DNA of 64,000 bases, taken from NCBI RefSeq assembly GCF_011493005.1, contig NZ_CP049157.1, positions 248,001 to 312,000 on the forward strand, given 5' to 3'. This stretch comes from Caballeronia sp. SBC1. GTDB lineage: Bacteria; Pseudomonadota; Gammaproteobacteria; Burkholderiales; Burkholderiaceae. This document shows positions 34,512 to 43,600 of the stretch, piece after piece. Position 1 is the first letter of the stretch. The number at the start of each line of letters is the position of its first letter. The notes below the pieces were generated by a model, which saw only the letters and a program-made list of their open reading frames with translations, had not been told where the DNA came from and did not search any database. A program made the translations under genes and the position numbers.

Positions 34512-35663
34512 TCACAGGCGCTCGATGATCGTGACGTTGGCGAGACCGCCGCCTTCGCACATCGCCTGCAAGCCGTAGCGGCCTTGCGTGCGTTCCAGTT
34601 CGTGCAGCAGCGTCGTCATCAGGCGCGCGCCGGTGGCGCCGAGCGGGTGCCCAAGCGCAATCGCACCGCCGTTCGGGTTGGTTTTTTCGTGCGGATAACG
34701 GGTCTCGGCAAGCCACGCCAGCGCGACCGACGCAAACGCTTCGTTGAGTTCCACAACATCGATGTCGGCCAGTGCGAGGCCCGCCCGGCGCATTGCGTGC
34801 TGCGTCGCGGGGATCGGCGCGGTCAGCATCCACAACGGGTCGTCGCCGAGCACGCTCAGGTGATGGATGCGGGCGCGCGGCGTCAGACCATAGCGTCCTA
34901 ATGCGTCTTCGGACACGATCAGCAGCGCGGCCGCCGCATCGCACGTCTGGCTCGAGACCGCAGCCGTCAATGCGCCGCCAGGCACCAGCGGCTGGAGCGT
35001 CGCCATCTTCGCGAGTGTTGTGTCGGGGCGCGGCGTTTCGTCATGGGTTACTCCGGCGAACGGCACGATCTCGCGGGCGAAATAGCCGCCTTCGATCGCC
35101 GCGAGTGCGCGACGGTGGCTCTCCAGCGCGTACTGCTCCATCGCTTCGCGTGACAGGTTCCAGCGATCCGCGATCCGCTGCGCCGCATGGAACTGCGAAA
35201 CCGGCGCGTCGCCAAAGCGCCCGCGCCAGCCTATGCTGCCGGAGAACGGGTCGATAAAACCAAGCGGTTCGGCCGCCGTCATGGCTGACGAGATCGGGAT
35301 CTGCGTCATGGTCTGCACGCCCCCTGCGATCACGACGTGCTGCGTGCCGCTCATTACCGCCTGCGCCGCGAAGTGCACGGCCTGTTGCGAAGAACCGCAT
35401 TGCCGGTCCACCGTCACACCGGGCACGTTCAGCGGTAAGCCCGCTGCGAGCCAGCAAGTGCGGGCGATATTGCCCGCAAGCGGACCGATCGTATCGACGC
35501 AACCGAAGATCACGTCGTCGTATTCGTGCGCGGGAATGCTGTTGCGCGCGACCAGTTCTTTCAACACGAAGCCGCCGAGGTCGGCTGCGTGCGCGTGGGC
35601 GAGACCGCCCTTGCGGCGTCCGGTCGGCGTGCGCAATGCATCGACGATATAGGCCTGTTTCAT
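34512..35663 (-). CDS. fadA6: FadA6-type steroid thiolase
   Basis: A 383-residue thiolase that matches mycobacterial FadA6 across its length. It starts MKQAYIVDALRTPTGRRKGG, has the nucleophile in VDRQCGSSQQAV, then QIPISSAMT, NLSREAMEQYAL, and ends QAMCEGGGLANVTIIERL. FadA6 acts on the product formed after IpdAB opens the last ring. The ATG at 35663 gives the family length; the open frame to 35945 lies inside the upstream acyl-CoA dehydrogenase gene and is not used. It is five bases from that gene's stop. Confidence 0.9.
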   Translation of the reverse strand: MKQAYIVDALRTPTGRRKGGLAHAHAADLGGFVLKELVARNSIPAHEYDDVIFGCVDTIGPLAGNIARTCWLAAGLPLNVPGVTVDRQCGSSQQAVHFAAQAVMSGTQHVVIAGGVQTMTQIPISSAMTAAEPLGFIDPFSGSIGWRGRFGDAPVSQFHAAQRIADRWNLSREAMEQYALESHRRALAAIEGGYFAREIVPFAGVTHDETPRPDTTLAKMATLQPLVPGGALTAAVSSQTCDAAAALLIVSEDALGRYGLTPRARIHHLSVLGDDPLWMLTAPIPATQHAMRRAGLALADIDVVELNEAFASVALAWLAETRYPHEKTNPNGGAIALGHPLGATGARLMTTLLHELERTQGRYGLQAMCEGGGLANVTIIERL

Positions 35664-35668
35664 GATGA

Positions 35669-36727
35669 TTATTCCAGTTCGAAAGTACGGGCCGGGCCGA
35701 TCGGTGCGCGGGCCTCGATTAACGTGTCTGCTACCCGAGCCTTGTGAAACGTGGTGTCGCCCCAACTGCCTGAGAGCGCCCAGATGCGTTTCATGAAAAT
35801 CTGCAGATCCAGTTCCCACGTGTAGCCGATCGCCCCGTGAACCTGCATCGCATGACGGGCGGCGAGCTGCGCCGCAGCGGTCGCGGCGAGTTTCGCGTGC
35901 GAGGCGTAGAGCGCGCGATGCGGGTCGTTGGCGGCAATCGCACACGCGGCCCGATACACCACCGGCCGCGCAAATTCATAGTGGATCGCGACATCGGCGA
36001 GCAAGTGCTTCACTGCCTGATACGAGCCGACAGGCTTGCCGAACTGCTTGCGTTGCGCGCTGTAGTCGATCGCGACGTCAAGAACCCGCTGCGTCAAGCC
36101 GAGCAATTGCGCGGCAACGGCAAACGCGCCCTGATCCAGTGCCCGGGCAAAGAGCGGTGCGGCTTCATCTGCCGATGCAACCCGTGTGCTCGCCGACGCT
36201 TGCCATTCGAGTTCGAACAGCCGCCGCGACGGGTCGATACTTTCAACCGCCTGCCAGGTGCACGCGTGCGGCGCGAGCCGGTGCAGTTCGCCCTCCCGTT
36301 CGCACAGCAGCACCTGCGCCACGTGCGCGTCGCTGACATAGGGATTCACCGGATGCGCGATCGCCACCCGCGCCGCGCCCGCTGCAATATCACGCAACAG
36401 CGCATCGCGCCACGCGCTCGCCGGCAAGCTGTCGAGCATGCCAACCGCAACCAGTGCGGTATCGAGCAGCGGCTCGGGCCCGGCGAAATAACCGTAGGTC
36501 TGCGCGAGCAACGCCCACTCGATCTCCGACAGGCCCATGCCGTCGTGACTTTCCGGCACGGACACGGCTGTCAGCCCCTGCGCTGCGAACATCGCCCACA
36601 TGGGCTCCGAGCGTCCCGTCGGCGTGGCCCACAGTTCGCGAATCAGCTCCGGCGTCATCTCGGTCATCAGGAACCGCTTGACCGTGCTCGCCAGCGCTTC
36701 CTGGTCTTCGTTGAATACGAAATCCAT
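35669..36727 (-). CDS. acyl-CoA dehydrogenase, small probable non-catalytic subunit
   Basis: A 352-residue acyl-CoA dehydrogenase-like protein, slightly short for the family. The N-terminal domain and the C-terminal FAD-side motifs (AQRKQFGKPVGSYQAVKH and HGAIGYTWELD) are present, but neither catalytic-base glutamate is evident. It is followed downstream by fadA6 and preceded by another acyl-CoA dehydrogenase gene across a 95-base gap that contains a 10-base direct repeat (GGTCCCGTAC/GGTCCCGTGC). It probably forms a heteromer with the protein encoded at 36.8-38.0 kb, as FadE31-FadE33 proteins do. Confidence 0.82.
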   Translation of the reverse strand: MDFVFNEDQEALASTVKRFLMTEMTPELIRELWATPTGRSEPMWAMFAAQGLTAVSVPESHDGMGLSEIEWALLAQTYGYFAGPEPLLDTALVAVGMLDSLPASAWRDALLRDIAAGAARVAIAHPVNPYVSDAHVAQVLLCEREGELHRLAPHACTWQAVESIDPSRRLFELEWQASASTRVASADEAAPLFARALDQGAFAVAAQLLGLTQRVLDVAIDYSAQRKQFGKPVGSYQAVKHLLADVAIHYEFARPVVYRAACAIAANDPHRALYASHAKLAATAAAQLAARHAMQVHGAIGYTWELDLQIFMKRIWALSGSWGDTTFHKARVADTLIEARAPIGPARTFELE

Positions 36728-36822
36728 AGTTTCTCGCTCAATCCTTTGACTGCTTGCGTGTGGTCCCGTACGGTCCCGTGCGGCCTCTAACGTTGAAACC
36801 GCTATTCATCCGGATGCGCGCT

Positions 36823-38004
36823 TCACGAGCGCGGCATCCCGAGCATCCGTTCGGCGATGATGTTCCGCTGGATCTCGTTGGTGCCTGCGTAGATCGGGCC
36901 AGCCTGCGCGAACAGGAAACCGTCGAGCCAATTGCCGAGCGTCGTGTGTTGTATCGGGCTGCGCGGTACGACTTCCGAGCGCGCGCCGAGAATGTCGAGT
37001 GCGGTGTGATGCATGCGCAGATCGAGTTCGGACCAGAACACCTTGTTAGTGCTCGACTCCGCGCCTACGTGACCGCCCTTCTGCAGGCGGCTCGCGGTGG
37101 CATAAGTGGCGAGTGCGTAGGCTTGCGCGTCCATCCACGCGCCGGTCACGCGTTCGCGCAGCCCCGGATCGCGGTCGGCATCGGCGCGGTGCGCGAGGTA
37201 CAGATCGCGCAACAACTCAGCGGTGCGCTGGAAGCGTGCGGGCGAGCGCAACATCAGGCCTCGCTCGAAGCCGGCGGTTGCCATCGCGACCTGCCAGCCC
37301 ATGCCTTCACCCGCGAGACGGTTGTCCACGGGTACTCGCACGTCGTCGAAGAAAATCTCCGCAAAACCAGTGTGACCGTTCAATTGACGAATCGGGCGCA
37401 CGGTGATACCCGGCGTCGACAACGGCACCATCAGGAAGCTCAGGCCGTGATGACGCACCGATTGCGGATCGCTGCGAAAAAGACCGAACAACCAGTCGGC
37501 CCAGACGGCGCGGGTCGACCAGATTTTCTGACCGTTCAGGATGTATTCGTCGCCGGACCCGCCTTTGGTGCGGATCGCGCTGGCGCGAATCGCCGCCATG
37601 TCGGAGCCGGCATTGGGCTCCGACCAGCCCTGCGCCCACACGTGCTCGCCTGCGGCCATCGCAGGCAGGAAACGGGCTTTTTGCGCATCGGTGCCAAAAT
37701 CCATCAGCGTCGGGCCAAGCAGGAAGATGCCGTTCTGGTTGACGCGCATCGGCGCATCTGCGCGCCAGTACTCTTCCTCGAAGATCAGCCACTCGATCAG
37801 ATCGCAGCCGCGTCCGCCCAGCTCGCGCGGCCACGTGACCATGCTCCAGCGGCCGGAGTGCAGCGTGCGTTCCCACGCGCGATGCGCGGCGAAGCCTGCC
37901 TCGGTGTCGAAGCTCGGCAGCGGCTCGCACGGCATGTGTTCGGCGAGCCAGTGGCGGATCTCGGCACGGAACGCGCGTTGTGCCTGCGTGTAGTCGAGCT
38001 TCAT
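36823..38004 (-). CDS. acyl-CoA dehydrogenase, catalytic-type subunit
   Basis: A 393-residue acyl-CoA dehydrogenase. It has WAQGWSEPNAGSDMA, GQKIWSTRAVWADW and YAGTNEIQRNIIAERMLG. As in FadE30 the classic YEGT glutamate is an alanine, while Glu247 in AGFERG can act as base. The start codon overlaps the echA20 stop by four bases. It is related to but clearly distinct from FadE30, and a FadE31-33-like role late in C/D-ring breakdown is likely. Confidence 0.86.
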   Translation of the reverse strand: MKLDYTQAQRAFRAEIRHWLAEHMPCEPLPSFDTEAGFAAHRAWERTLHSGRWSMVTWPRELGGRGCDLIEWLIFEEEYWRADAPMRVNQNGIFLLGPTLMDFGTDAQKARFLPAMAAGEHVWAQGWSEPNAGSDMAAIRASAIRTKGGSGDEYILNGQKIWSTRAVWADWLFGLFRSDPQSVRHHGLSFLMVPLSTPGITVRPIRQLNGHTGFAEIFFDDVRVPVDNRLAGEGMGWQVAMATAGFERGLMLRSPARFQRTAELLRDLYLAHRADADRDPGLRERVTGAWMDAQAYALATYATASRLQKGGHVGAESSTNKVFWSELDLRMHHTALDILGARSEVVPRSPIQHTTLGNWLDGFLFAQAGPIYAGTNEIQRNIIAERMLGMPRS

Positions 38005-38825
38005 GCGTGCCCCACGGCGGCGGTGTTTAATGGAGCCTCAAACGGCGCGTCGAAATGCGCGTCACGCTTTTCGACGAACGCCGAGCGCGCTTCGGCCGAG
38101 TCGTTCGTCATGTAGGCCTGCAGCGTGAAACCCTGCTCCCAGCGGTATTTGTCCTCGAGGTCGCCGTCTTCGACGCCGTTCAGCGCTTCTTTGGCGAGCT
38201 GCAGCATGGCCGGGCTCTTCGCCGCGATCTTGCGGGCCATCTCCAGTGCGGCGTCGCGCAACTGCGCGCGCGGCACGACCCGTTCGACGGCGCCGAGGCG
38301 ATACGCTTCTGCCGCGTCCACCATGTCGCCGGTGAAATACATCGCGCGTACTTTCTGTACGCCGAACATCCGTTGCAGGTGCGCGCCACCGCCCATCGCG
38401 CCGCGATCGATTTCCGGCACACCGAAGCGGGCACATTCAGACGCGACGATCACGTCCGCTGCGCCGCAAATACCAATGCCTCCACCCAGCACGAAGCCGT
38501 GCACCGCGACGATCACCGGCTTCGGATTGCGGTGCACTGCGCGAAACGTAGCGTAGTTGCCTGCATTGACCGTGACGATCCGCTCCGGGTGTGCCGCCAG
38601 TTCCTTGATATCGACGCCCGCGCAAAAGCCCCGCCCTTCGCCGCGCAACACGATGACGTGCACCGACTCGTCGCGGCCCAGTTCATCGATGGCGTCGGCC
38701 AGTTGTTGCCAGCCGCAAGAATCGAGTGCATTCACGGGAGGCTGGTCGATCACCAGTTCGCCGATCCCGTGTTCCCGTTCGATCCTGAACGGCAGCTGGC
38801 GCACGCGGTTGAGTGGTTCTGTCAT
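38001..38825 (-). CDS. echA20: EchA20-type ring-D hydrolase (crotonase family)
   Basis: A 274-residue crotonase-fold protein that resembles mycobacterial EchA20, which hydrolyses the five-membered ring of HIEC-CoA to give COCHEA-CoA. Shared stretches are PPVNALDS, GRGFCAGVDIKEL, GGGIGICGAADVIVAS, FGVPEIDRGAMGG and RWEQGFT. As in EchA20, only the second of the two crotonase glutamates (in VPEIDRG) is kept, which fits a hydrolase rather than a hydratase. The gene is 41 bases from ipdC upstream and overlaps the acyl-CoA dehydrogenase gene downstream. Confidence 0.88.
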   Translation of the reverse strand: MTEPLNRVRQLPFRIEREHGIGELVIDQPPVNALDSCGWQQLADAIDELGRDESVHVIVLRGEGRGFCAGVDIKELAAHPERIVTVNAGNYATFRAVHRNPKPVIVAVHGFVLGGGIGICGAADVIVASECARFGVPEIDRGAMGGGAHLQRMFGVQKVRAMYFTGDMVDAAEAYRLGAVERVVPRAQLRDAALEMARKIAAKSPAMLQLAKEALNGVEDGDLEDKYRWEQGFTLQAYMTNDSAEARSAFVEKRDAHFDAPFEAPLNTAAVGHA

Positions 38826-38866
38826 GGTCCCGTCCCTGATGGATGAAGTTGATTACGTGCTTAGTA

Positions 38867-39964
38867 CTACCGTTGATTTTTATTCGGGCATGCAGGTATC
38901 GTTCGCAACGCCGCGAGCGCGTCAAGCCGCGCCACGGCTTCGTCGATGATGCGGGCGATCAACGTCTCGCACGGTTCGATCGCGCCGATCACGGCCGCGA
39001 CCTGTCCGCTAGGCAACACGCCTTCGTCCGGCATGCCGTCGACAATCGCGCGCTGGATCAGGAACGGCGCATTCGCCGCCATCAGCGTCTGGCTCGCCGT
39101 ATAGTCGTGCTCACCCAAAGCCTTCAGACCGAGTCCGAGCATCTGCGCGAAACTCATGCCGCTCTGACGCCGCCAGGCGTCGGCAGTGCGCAGCGCAAAC
39201 AGGGTCCGACGCAGCGGCCCGAAGGCTTCGAGACGCAGCAGATAGGGGTTGTCGATCATCCGTTGCGGCAGCCCGTCGAGTGCCGCCGACACGCGGATCT
39301 GCGCCGGGTCCGCGACAGCGACATAACGCTCGAGCGTCGCGCGCGGCACGGGCGACTCCTCGGCCATCAGAAAGCGCGTGCCCATCGCGATGCCGGCAGC
39401 GCCATAACCCAGCGCCGCCGCAAGACCGCGTCCATCGAAGAAACCGCCTGCTGCGATCACCGGCACGCCGACCGCGTCGAGCACGCGCGGCAGCAACAAG
39501 GTAGTCGGCATCGAACCGGTGTGGCCCCCGCCTTCGGCGCCCTGGACCGTGACCGCATCGGCGCCCAGTTCGACCGCTTTGGCCGCATGCTTCGGCGCGC
39601 CGACGGTCGGGATGCACATCACGCCCGCATCCTTGAACCGGCGGATCGTTTTCGCGTCGGGTCCGCGGCCGTAGCTCACCGCGCGCAGCCGATGCTTGAT
39701 CGCGAGATCAACCACCTGCGCCGCGTTCGGCTGGAACATGTGAAAGTTGATGCCGAACGGGCGGTCGGTCAGTTCCTTGACGCGCAGGATTTCCGCCTCC
39801 ACCCGTTCCGCTTCGAGCGTCGCGCCGGCGAGAAAACCAAAGCCGCCCGCATTGCAGGTGGCCGCGACGAGCCTGGCGTCCGCGACCCAACCCATGGCCG
39901 TCTGCACGATCGGATAGCGGCAGCCGAGCAGATCGCATAGCGGCGTATGCAGCGTCGCGGTCAT
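38867..39964 (-). CDS. ipdC: IpdC-type FMN-dependent oxidoreductase (nitronate monooxygenase-like)
   Basis: A 365-residue TIM-barrel flavoprotein of the nitronate monooxygenase family. It has PIVQTAMGWVADARLV, CNAGGFGFLAG, QGAEGGGHTG and VIAAGGFFDGRG, which bind FMN phosphate. In steroid degraders this family member (IpdC, Rv3553) introduces a double bond into the ring CoA ester before EchA20 acts. The ATG at 39964 overlaps the upstream crotonase stop as ATGA; the longer frame to 40135 is an artefact. Neighbours ipdA, ipdB and echA20 support the call. Confidence 0.87.
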   Translation of the reverse strand: MTATLHTPLCDLLGCRYPIVQTAMGWVADARLVAATCNAGGFGFLAGATLEAERVEAEILRVKELTDRPFGINFHMFQPNAAQVVDLAIKHRLRAVSYGRGPDAKTIRRFKDAGVMCIPTVGAPKHAAKAVELGADAVTVQGAEGGGHTGSMPTTLLLPRVLDAVGVPVIAAGGFFDGRGLAAALGYGAAGIAMGTRFLMAEESPVPRATLERYVAVADPAQIRVSAALDGLPQRMIDNPYLLRLEAFGPLRRTLFALRTADAWRRQSGMSFAQMLGLGLKALGEHDYTASQTLMAANAPFLIQRAIVDGMPDEGVLPSGQVAAVIGAIEPCETLIARIIDEAVARLDALAALRTIPACPNKNQR

Positions 39965-40899
39965 GCGGCTTCTCCGGCACGGTTCGACGCTTCGCCAGCC
40001 TGGCCGCCCGCCTCTGCGCCCGCCTCGCCGTCCAACGCTACGGGCCGTTGCGACTGCGCCATCTTGCGGGCGTCGTAGCCGCCCAGCCTGTCGCCGCTCA
40101 CCAGTTCGTTGTGCGCGTGCGCGAAGTGATGCCACGCGAATGCCGCGTCCATCGCGGCGCGTTTGCCCTGCAACTCCTCGACGTGATTGACCGCCTGCTT
40201 GGTCAGCGCGAGACCGAGGCGCGGCATGCGCGCGATTTTTGCGGAGATCTCGAACGCGGTGTCACGCAGCCTGTCACGCGGCACGACGCGATTAACCATG
40301 CCCATCTGATAGGCGCGCGCCGCATCCATCCGTTCGCCGAGGAACAGGAATTCCTTGGCAATGCGCGGATTCAGCTCATACGCGTGGGCGAAATATTCGA
40401 CGCCGGGAATGCCCATGCGTACGACCGGATCGGAAAAGAACGCGTCGTCCGACGCCACAATCAGGTCGCACACCCAAGCGAGCATCAAGCCGCCTGCGAC
40501 ACACGCGCCCTGCACCATCGCGATAGTCGGCTTGGGCAGATCGCGCCAACGGCGGCACATGCCGAGATACACCTCCTGCTCGCGCGCATACAGGAATTCG
40601 CCGCCGTCTTTGTTGACGTGGTCGTACCAGAGGGAAGTCCGCTCGAACGATTGATCAATATCGCGCCCGGGCGTGCCAATATCATGGCCCGCAGAGAAAT
40701 GCTTGCCCGCACCGGCCAGTACGATGACCTTCACCGCATCGTCGTGCGAAGCGCGACGGAACGCATCGTCGAGTGCATAGGTCATCGCCGAGTTCTGCGC
40801 GTTGTGATACTCGGGGCGGTTCATCGTAATCGTGGCGACGCCGTCGGCGACGGCATAGTCGACGACGTTCCCGCCGACCGTGGACAGAGTGGCTTGCAT
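39961..40899 (-). CDS. crotonase-family protein lacking both hydratase glutamates
   Basis: A 312-residue crotonase-fold protein with KHFSAGHDI and AGGLMLAWVCDLIVAS, the oxyanion-hole regions. At the two positions that carry glutamates in enoyl-CoA hydratase it has Met139 and Val159. It should therefore not be a normal hydratase. An alanine- and glycine-rich tail of about 40 residues follows the core. It sits between ipdB and ipdC with a 4-base overlap of the latter, so a role on the same ring intermediates is likely. Close relatives are annotated simply as enoyl-CoA hydratases. Confidence 0.85.
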   Translation of the reverse strand: MQATLSTVGGNVVDYAVADGVATITMNRPEYHNAQNSAMTYALDDAFRRASHDDAVKVIVLAGAGKHFSAGHDIGTPGRDIDQSFERTSLWYDHVNKDGGEFLYAREQEVYLGMCRRWRDLPKPTIAMVQGACVAGGLMLAWVCDLIVASDDAFFSDPVVRMGIPGVEYFAHAYELNPRIAKEFLFLGERMDAARAYQMGMVNRVVPRDRLRDTAFEISAKIARMPRLGLALTKQAVNHVEELQGKRAAMDAAFAWHHFAHAHNELVSGDRLGGYDARKMAQSQRPVALDGEAGAEAGGQAGEASNRAGEAA

Positions 40900-40910
40900 G
40901 ATTGATTACC

Positions 40911-41708
40911 TCAGGCGCGACGCGGCGCGGGGTTGTTGCGCACCACGCTCGCACGCAGGTCGTGCGGGTCGAGCCCGCGCAGGATGCGCAGATCATTGGC
41001 GTCGGGCGGCGGCGTGACGCCGATCTCCGGATGTGCGAGCAACGCAAAACCGGTCGCCTCCTGAACTTCGTCGAAACTCACGCCCGGGTGCAGCGAACGC
41101 ACGCGCACCGCATGAGCGGGGCCGCCGAAGTCCATCAGGCACAGATCGGTGACGATACTGCGCAGATCGGTGAACGCGTGCATGCCGGGAATCTCGCGCG
41201 CCGGGTTATACCCAACGCTGCACACCATGTCGACTTCGCCCGCCACAAACGTGCGTTTGCTGTGGCCGCTGACGAAGAACGAATTCGCATGATTGATGCT
41301 GTTGCCGGGAAAACCGCGTGCGCCGAGCAGTTGCGTTTTCGGTCGCGCATAGTCGTCGCCGAGCCATGAGATGTTGGCCTGGCCGAAGCGGTCGATCTGC
41401 GTCGGCATCACCAGCGCGTGCCGCTGTCCGTGCCACACGCAATCGAACACGCGCTCATAGGTCATCAAGCCGGACGCTTGCACGCGATAGCCCGCTTCGC
41501 GCGGCCCGAGCGGCACCGGACTCTCAACCAGATACGCTTCGCCGTCGGTGAGCATCAAGCCGGCGTTATAGGCAAGGCGGGCAAGGCCCGCAGCAAGCCG
41601 CGGACCGGTGCCGATACCGGTGGCCAGCACTTCGCCGTCGTCGCGCCACAAGCGGGCCGCGGCGACGATCATCAATTCAGCGAGGGAATAATCGAGAGAG
41701 TCGCTCAC
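40911..41708 (-). CDS. ipdB: COCHEA-CoA hydrolase beta subunit
   Basis: A 265-residue protein of the CoA-transferase family I fold, beta type. It starts at a GTG with AAAGGAA upstream. Blocks such as ATGIGTGPRLAAGLARL, GFPGNSINHANSFF and GEVDMVCSVGYNPAREI match IpdB. With IpdA it hydrolyses the last carbocycle of the steroid (COCHEA-CoA to MOODA-CoA), acting as a hydrolase and not as a transferase. It lies ten bases after ipdA. Confidence 0.9.
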   Translation of the reverse strand: MSDSLDYSLAELMIVAAARLWRDDGEVLATGIGTGPRLAAGLARLAYNAGLMLTDGEAYLVESPVPLGPREAGYRVQASGLMTYERVFDCVWHGQRHALVMPTQIDRFGQANISWLGDDYARPKTQLLGARGFPGNSINHANSFFVSGHSKRTFVAGEVDMVCSVGYNPAREIPGMHAFTDLRSIVTDLCLMDFGGPAHAVRVRSLHPGVSFDEVQEATGFALLAHPEIGVTPPPDANDLRILRGLDPHDLRASVVRNNPAPRRA

Positions 41709-41718
41709 ACGTGTTCCT

Positions 41719-42603
41719 TTACAGAATCGGCAGCGGCAACGCCGCTATATGGGACGGACCGCCTGCACGCTGCAGATAGGCAGCCTCGTCGGCTCCCACC
41801 ACATCCTGGAGATAGGCCGCAGTCTGCTGAGGGTCTTCGGCACTCGCGCAATACGCTTTCAGATGCGGCAGATCCCATCCGTACGCGGGTGCGCATGAGC
41901 TCGGATGCGCGCCGGCCGGCGCGTGCACCACCCCGCTCACGAGCGAACGTTCAAACGTGTTGCGACGCGCCAGACTGAGGTCTTCGCTGGCAAGCGTGTC
42001 AACCAGCGTTTCGCTGCTGACGAAGCACTTCGCCGCCGCGCGTGCAAACCACGCATCGAAGAAAGGATCGGGACCGTCGATGCGCGTATTGCCCATCCGG
42101 TCAGCCGCGTTCACGTGCAGCAAAGCGGCATCGAGTTCGATCGCCGGCATAGCCAGCAGCGTCTCGCCACCATACGGCGACTGCACCGTGCGCATCTGTG
42201 GCGCGTGCTTCAGCAGATCGGTGCCGAGCCCCACGCGCGTCGGCAGAAACGGCAGGCGTGCCGCCGCGGCGCGCAGGCCGAGTTGCAGCAGCCCTTCGTC
42301 GAGCTCCCAAACGTCGACCGCGCCGTTCTCACGCGCCCGGCGAAAATGCGGTTCGAGCGGGATGACATCGAGCGACACGAAGCCGAACACCACTTTCCTG
42401 AGCTTACCGGCGGCGCACAGCAAGCCGACATCAGGACCGCCGTAGGCGACCACGGTCAGATCCTTGAGGTTCGAGCGGACGATTTCACGCACCAGCGCCA
42501 TGGGCTTGCGCCGTGGCCCCCATCCGCCAATACCGATCGTCATGCCGTCGGCGAGTTGCGCGACGACGTCGCGCGCGCTTAACTGTTTATCGATTTTTTT
42601 CAT
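41719..42603 (-). CDS. ipdA: COCHEA-CoA hydrolase alpha subunit
   Basis: A 294-residue protein matching mycobacterial IpdA (about 292 residues). Shared stretches are MTIGIGGWGPRRKPMA, VAYGGPDVGLLC, FGFVSLDVIP and WELDEGLLQLGL; the last contains the glutamate corresponding to the catalytic residue reported for IpdA. RLPFLPTRVGLG also matches. It lies 11 bases after hsaC and upstream of ipdB, so it belongs to the unit that begins at the hsaC operator. Confidence 0.92.
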   Translation of the reverse strand: MKKIDKQLSARDVVAQLADGMTIGIGGWGPRRKPMALVREIVRSNLKDLTVVAYGGPDVGLLCAAGKLRKVVFGFVSLDVIPLEPHFRRARENGAVDVWELDEGLLQLGLRAAAARLPFLPTRVGLGTDLLKHAPQMRTVQSPYGGETLLAMPAIELDAALLHVNAADRMGNTRIDGPDPFFDAWFARAAAKCFVSSETLVDTLASEDLSLARRNTFERSLVSGVVHAPAGAHPSSCAPAYGWDLPHLKAYCASAEDPQQTAAYLQDVVGADEAAYLQRAGGPSHIAALPLPIL

Positions 42604-42614
42604 CAGGAATCCTC

Positions 42615-43520
42615 TTATTCTGTCTGACGGAAACCGACGCTGAAGTCATGGCCCCACAGGCTGACGCGAGTCGCCTCGAAGACGCTGTGCTGAGCCCAGT
42701 CGACCGTCAGCCCGCCGTAGCCGTACTCCAGGTCAAATCCGCCAGGCGTTTTCATATAGAACGAGATCATCTGGTCGTTGCAGTGCCGGCCGAGCGTTGC
42801 GGAAAGCTTCACGCCAAGCGCTGCGACGCGGTCGAGTGCACGGCCGACTTCGTCCATTGAAGCGACTTCGGCCATCACGTGAATACAGCCCGACGGCACG
42901 GCGAGATCCATGATCGCGAGGCTGTGATGACGCGCGTTCTTGCAGTGCAGGAAATGGATGCGCTTTTCCGGCTCGGCTGGATCGTCAGTGAACTTCACCC
43001 GAAAGATGTCCGAGAGTTCGAAGCCGAGCACGTCGCGCACGAAGGCGTCGGTGGCGTCGAATTGCGGCGCGGGCAGGACCGTGTGGCCGAGGCCCATCGG
43101 GCCGGTCACGAAACCCGCCACGCCAAGCGGCGACACGAAGCGGCGGAAGCCGGCTCGTACACCCCAGAAGAACTCATGGCGATTGCCGGAAGGATCGACA
43201 CACCAGACCATCGCCTGCACGCGACGCAGCGCGGCCTCTTGCGCGCTGGCACGCATTGCTTCCACGCCGGCCCGCTCGAGCCCCCGCACCGCGTCTTCCA
43301 GTGCATGCGCGTCGGGCAGTTCCCAGCCCGAGGCGAAGTAGCAATCGGTGTCGCCCGGCACCACCAGATAGCGGAAATCGCGCTCGTCCATCTTCAGATA
43401 CAGCGCGCCGTCCTCCGCGTCGTGCACCTGCATGCCCAGCATGTTTTCCGCATAGCCGCGCCATGTTTCGACGTTCGCCGACTGTACGACGACGTAGCCC
43501 AAAGCCCGCACATCGATCAT
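42615..43520 (-). CDS. tesB: 3,4-DHSA 4,5-extradiol dioxygenase
   Basis: A 301-residue type I extradiol dioxygenase (HsaC/TesB) that opens the aromatised ring A of 3,4-dihydroxy-9,10-seco-androstatrienedione. It is built of two VOC domains. The iron ligands are His146 in GLGHTVLP, His214 in CIHVMAE and Glu265 in FDLEYGYGG, with catalytic His199 in RHHSLAI. A GGAGGAG ribosome site precedes the ATG. A perfect operator copy lies 61 bases upstream, so the gene probably heads a long unit running through ipdAB to the MMPL transporter. Confidence 0.94.
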   Translation of the reverse strand: MIDVRALGYVVVQSANVETWRGYAENMLGMQVHDAEDGALYLKMDERDFRYLVVPGDTDCYFASGWELPDAHALEDAVRGLERAGVEAMRASAQEAALRRVQAMVWCVDPSGNRHEFFWGVRAGFRRFVSPLGVAGFVTGPMGLGHTVLPAPQFDATDAFVRDVLGFELSDIFRVKFTDDPAEPEKRIHFLHCKNARHHSLAIMDLAVPSGCIHVMAEVASMDEVGRALDRVAALGVKLSATLGRHCNDQMISFYMKTPGGFDLEYGYGGLTVDWAQHSVFEATRVSLWGHDFSVGFRQTE

Positions 43521-43581
43521 CTCCGACTCCTCCAGAACCTGTTGTTGTCAGGCTTATTCTGGCGGCGCCGGAGGCTCGTTA

Positions 43582-43600
43582 CATCGTCTGTTGGGACTAG
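43582..43600 (-). promoter_or_regulatory. predicted steroid-regulon operator (hsaC/tesB), perfect copy
   Basis: On the minus strand this is CTAGTCCCAACAGACGATG, a perfect match at all 14 fixed positions. It lies 61 bases before the dioxygenase start and abuts the stop codon of the ligase gene. The 80-base gap around it holds no gene. Confidence 0.82.

Noticed and set aside
36754..38115. 453-codon open frame on the plus strand
   Set aside because: It is antisense to two strongly supported genes (acyl-CoA dehydrogenase and echA20) and shows no family pattern; such frames are common in GC-rich DNA.
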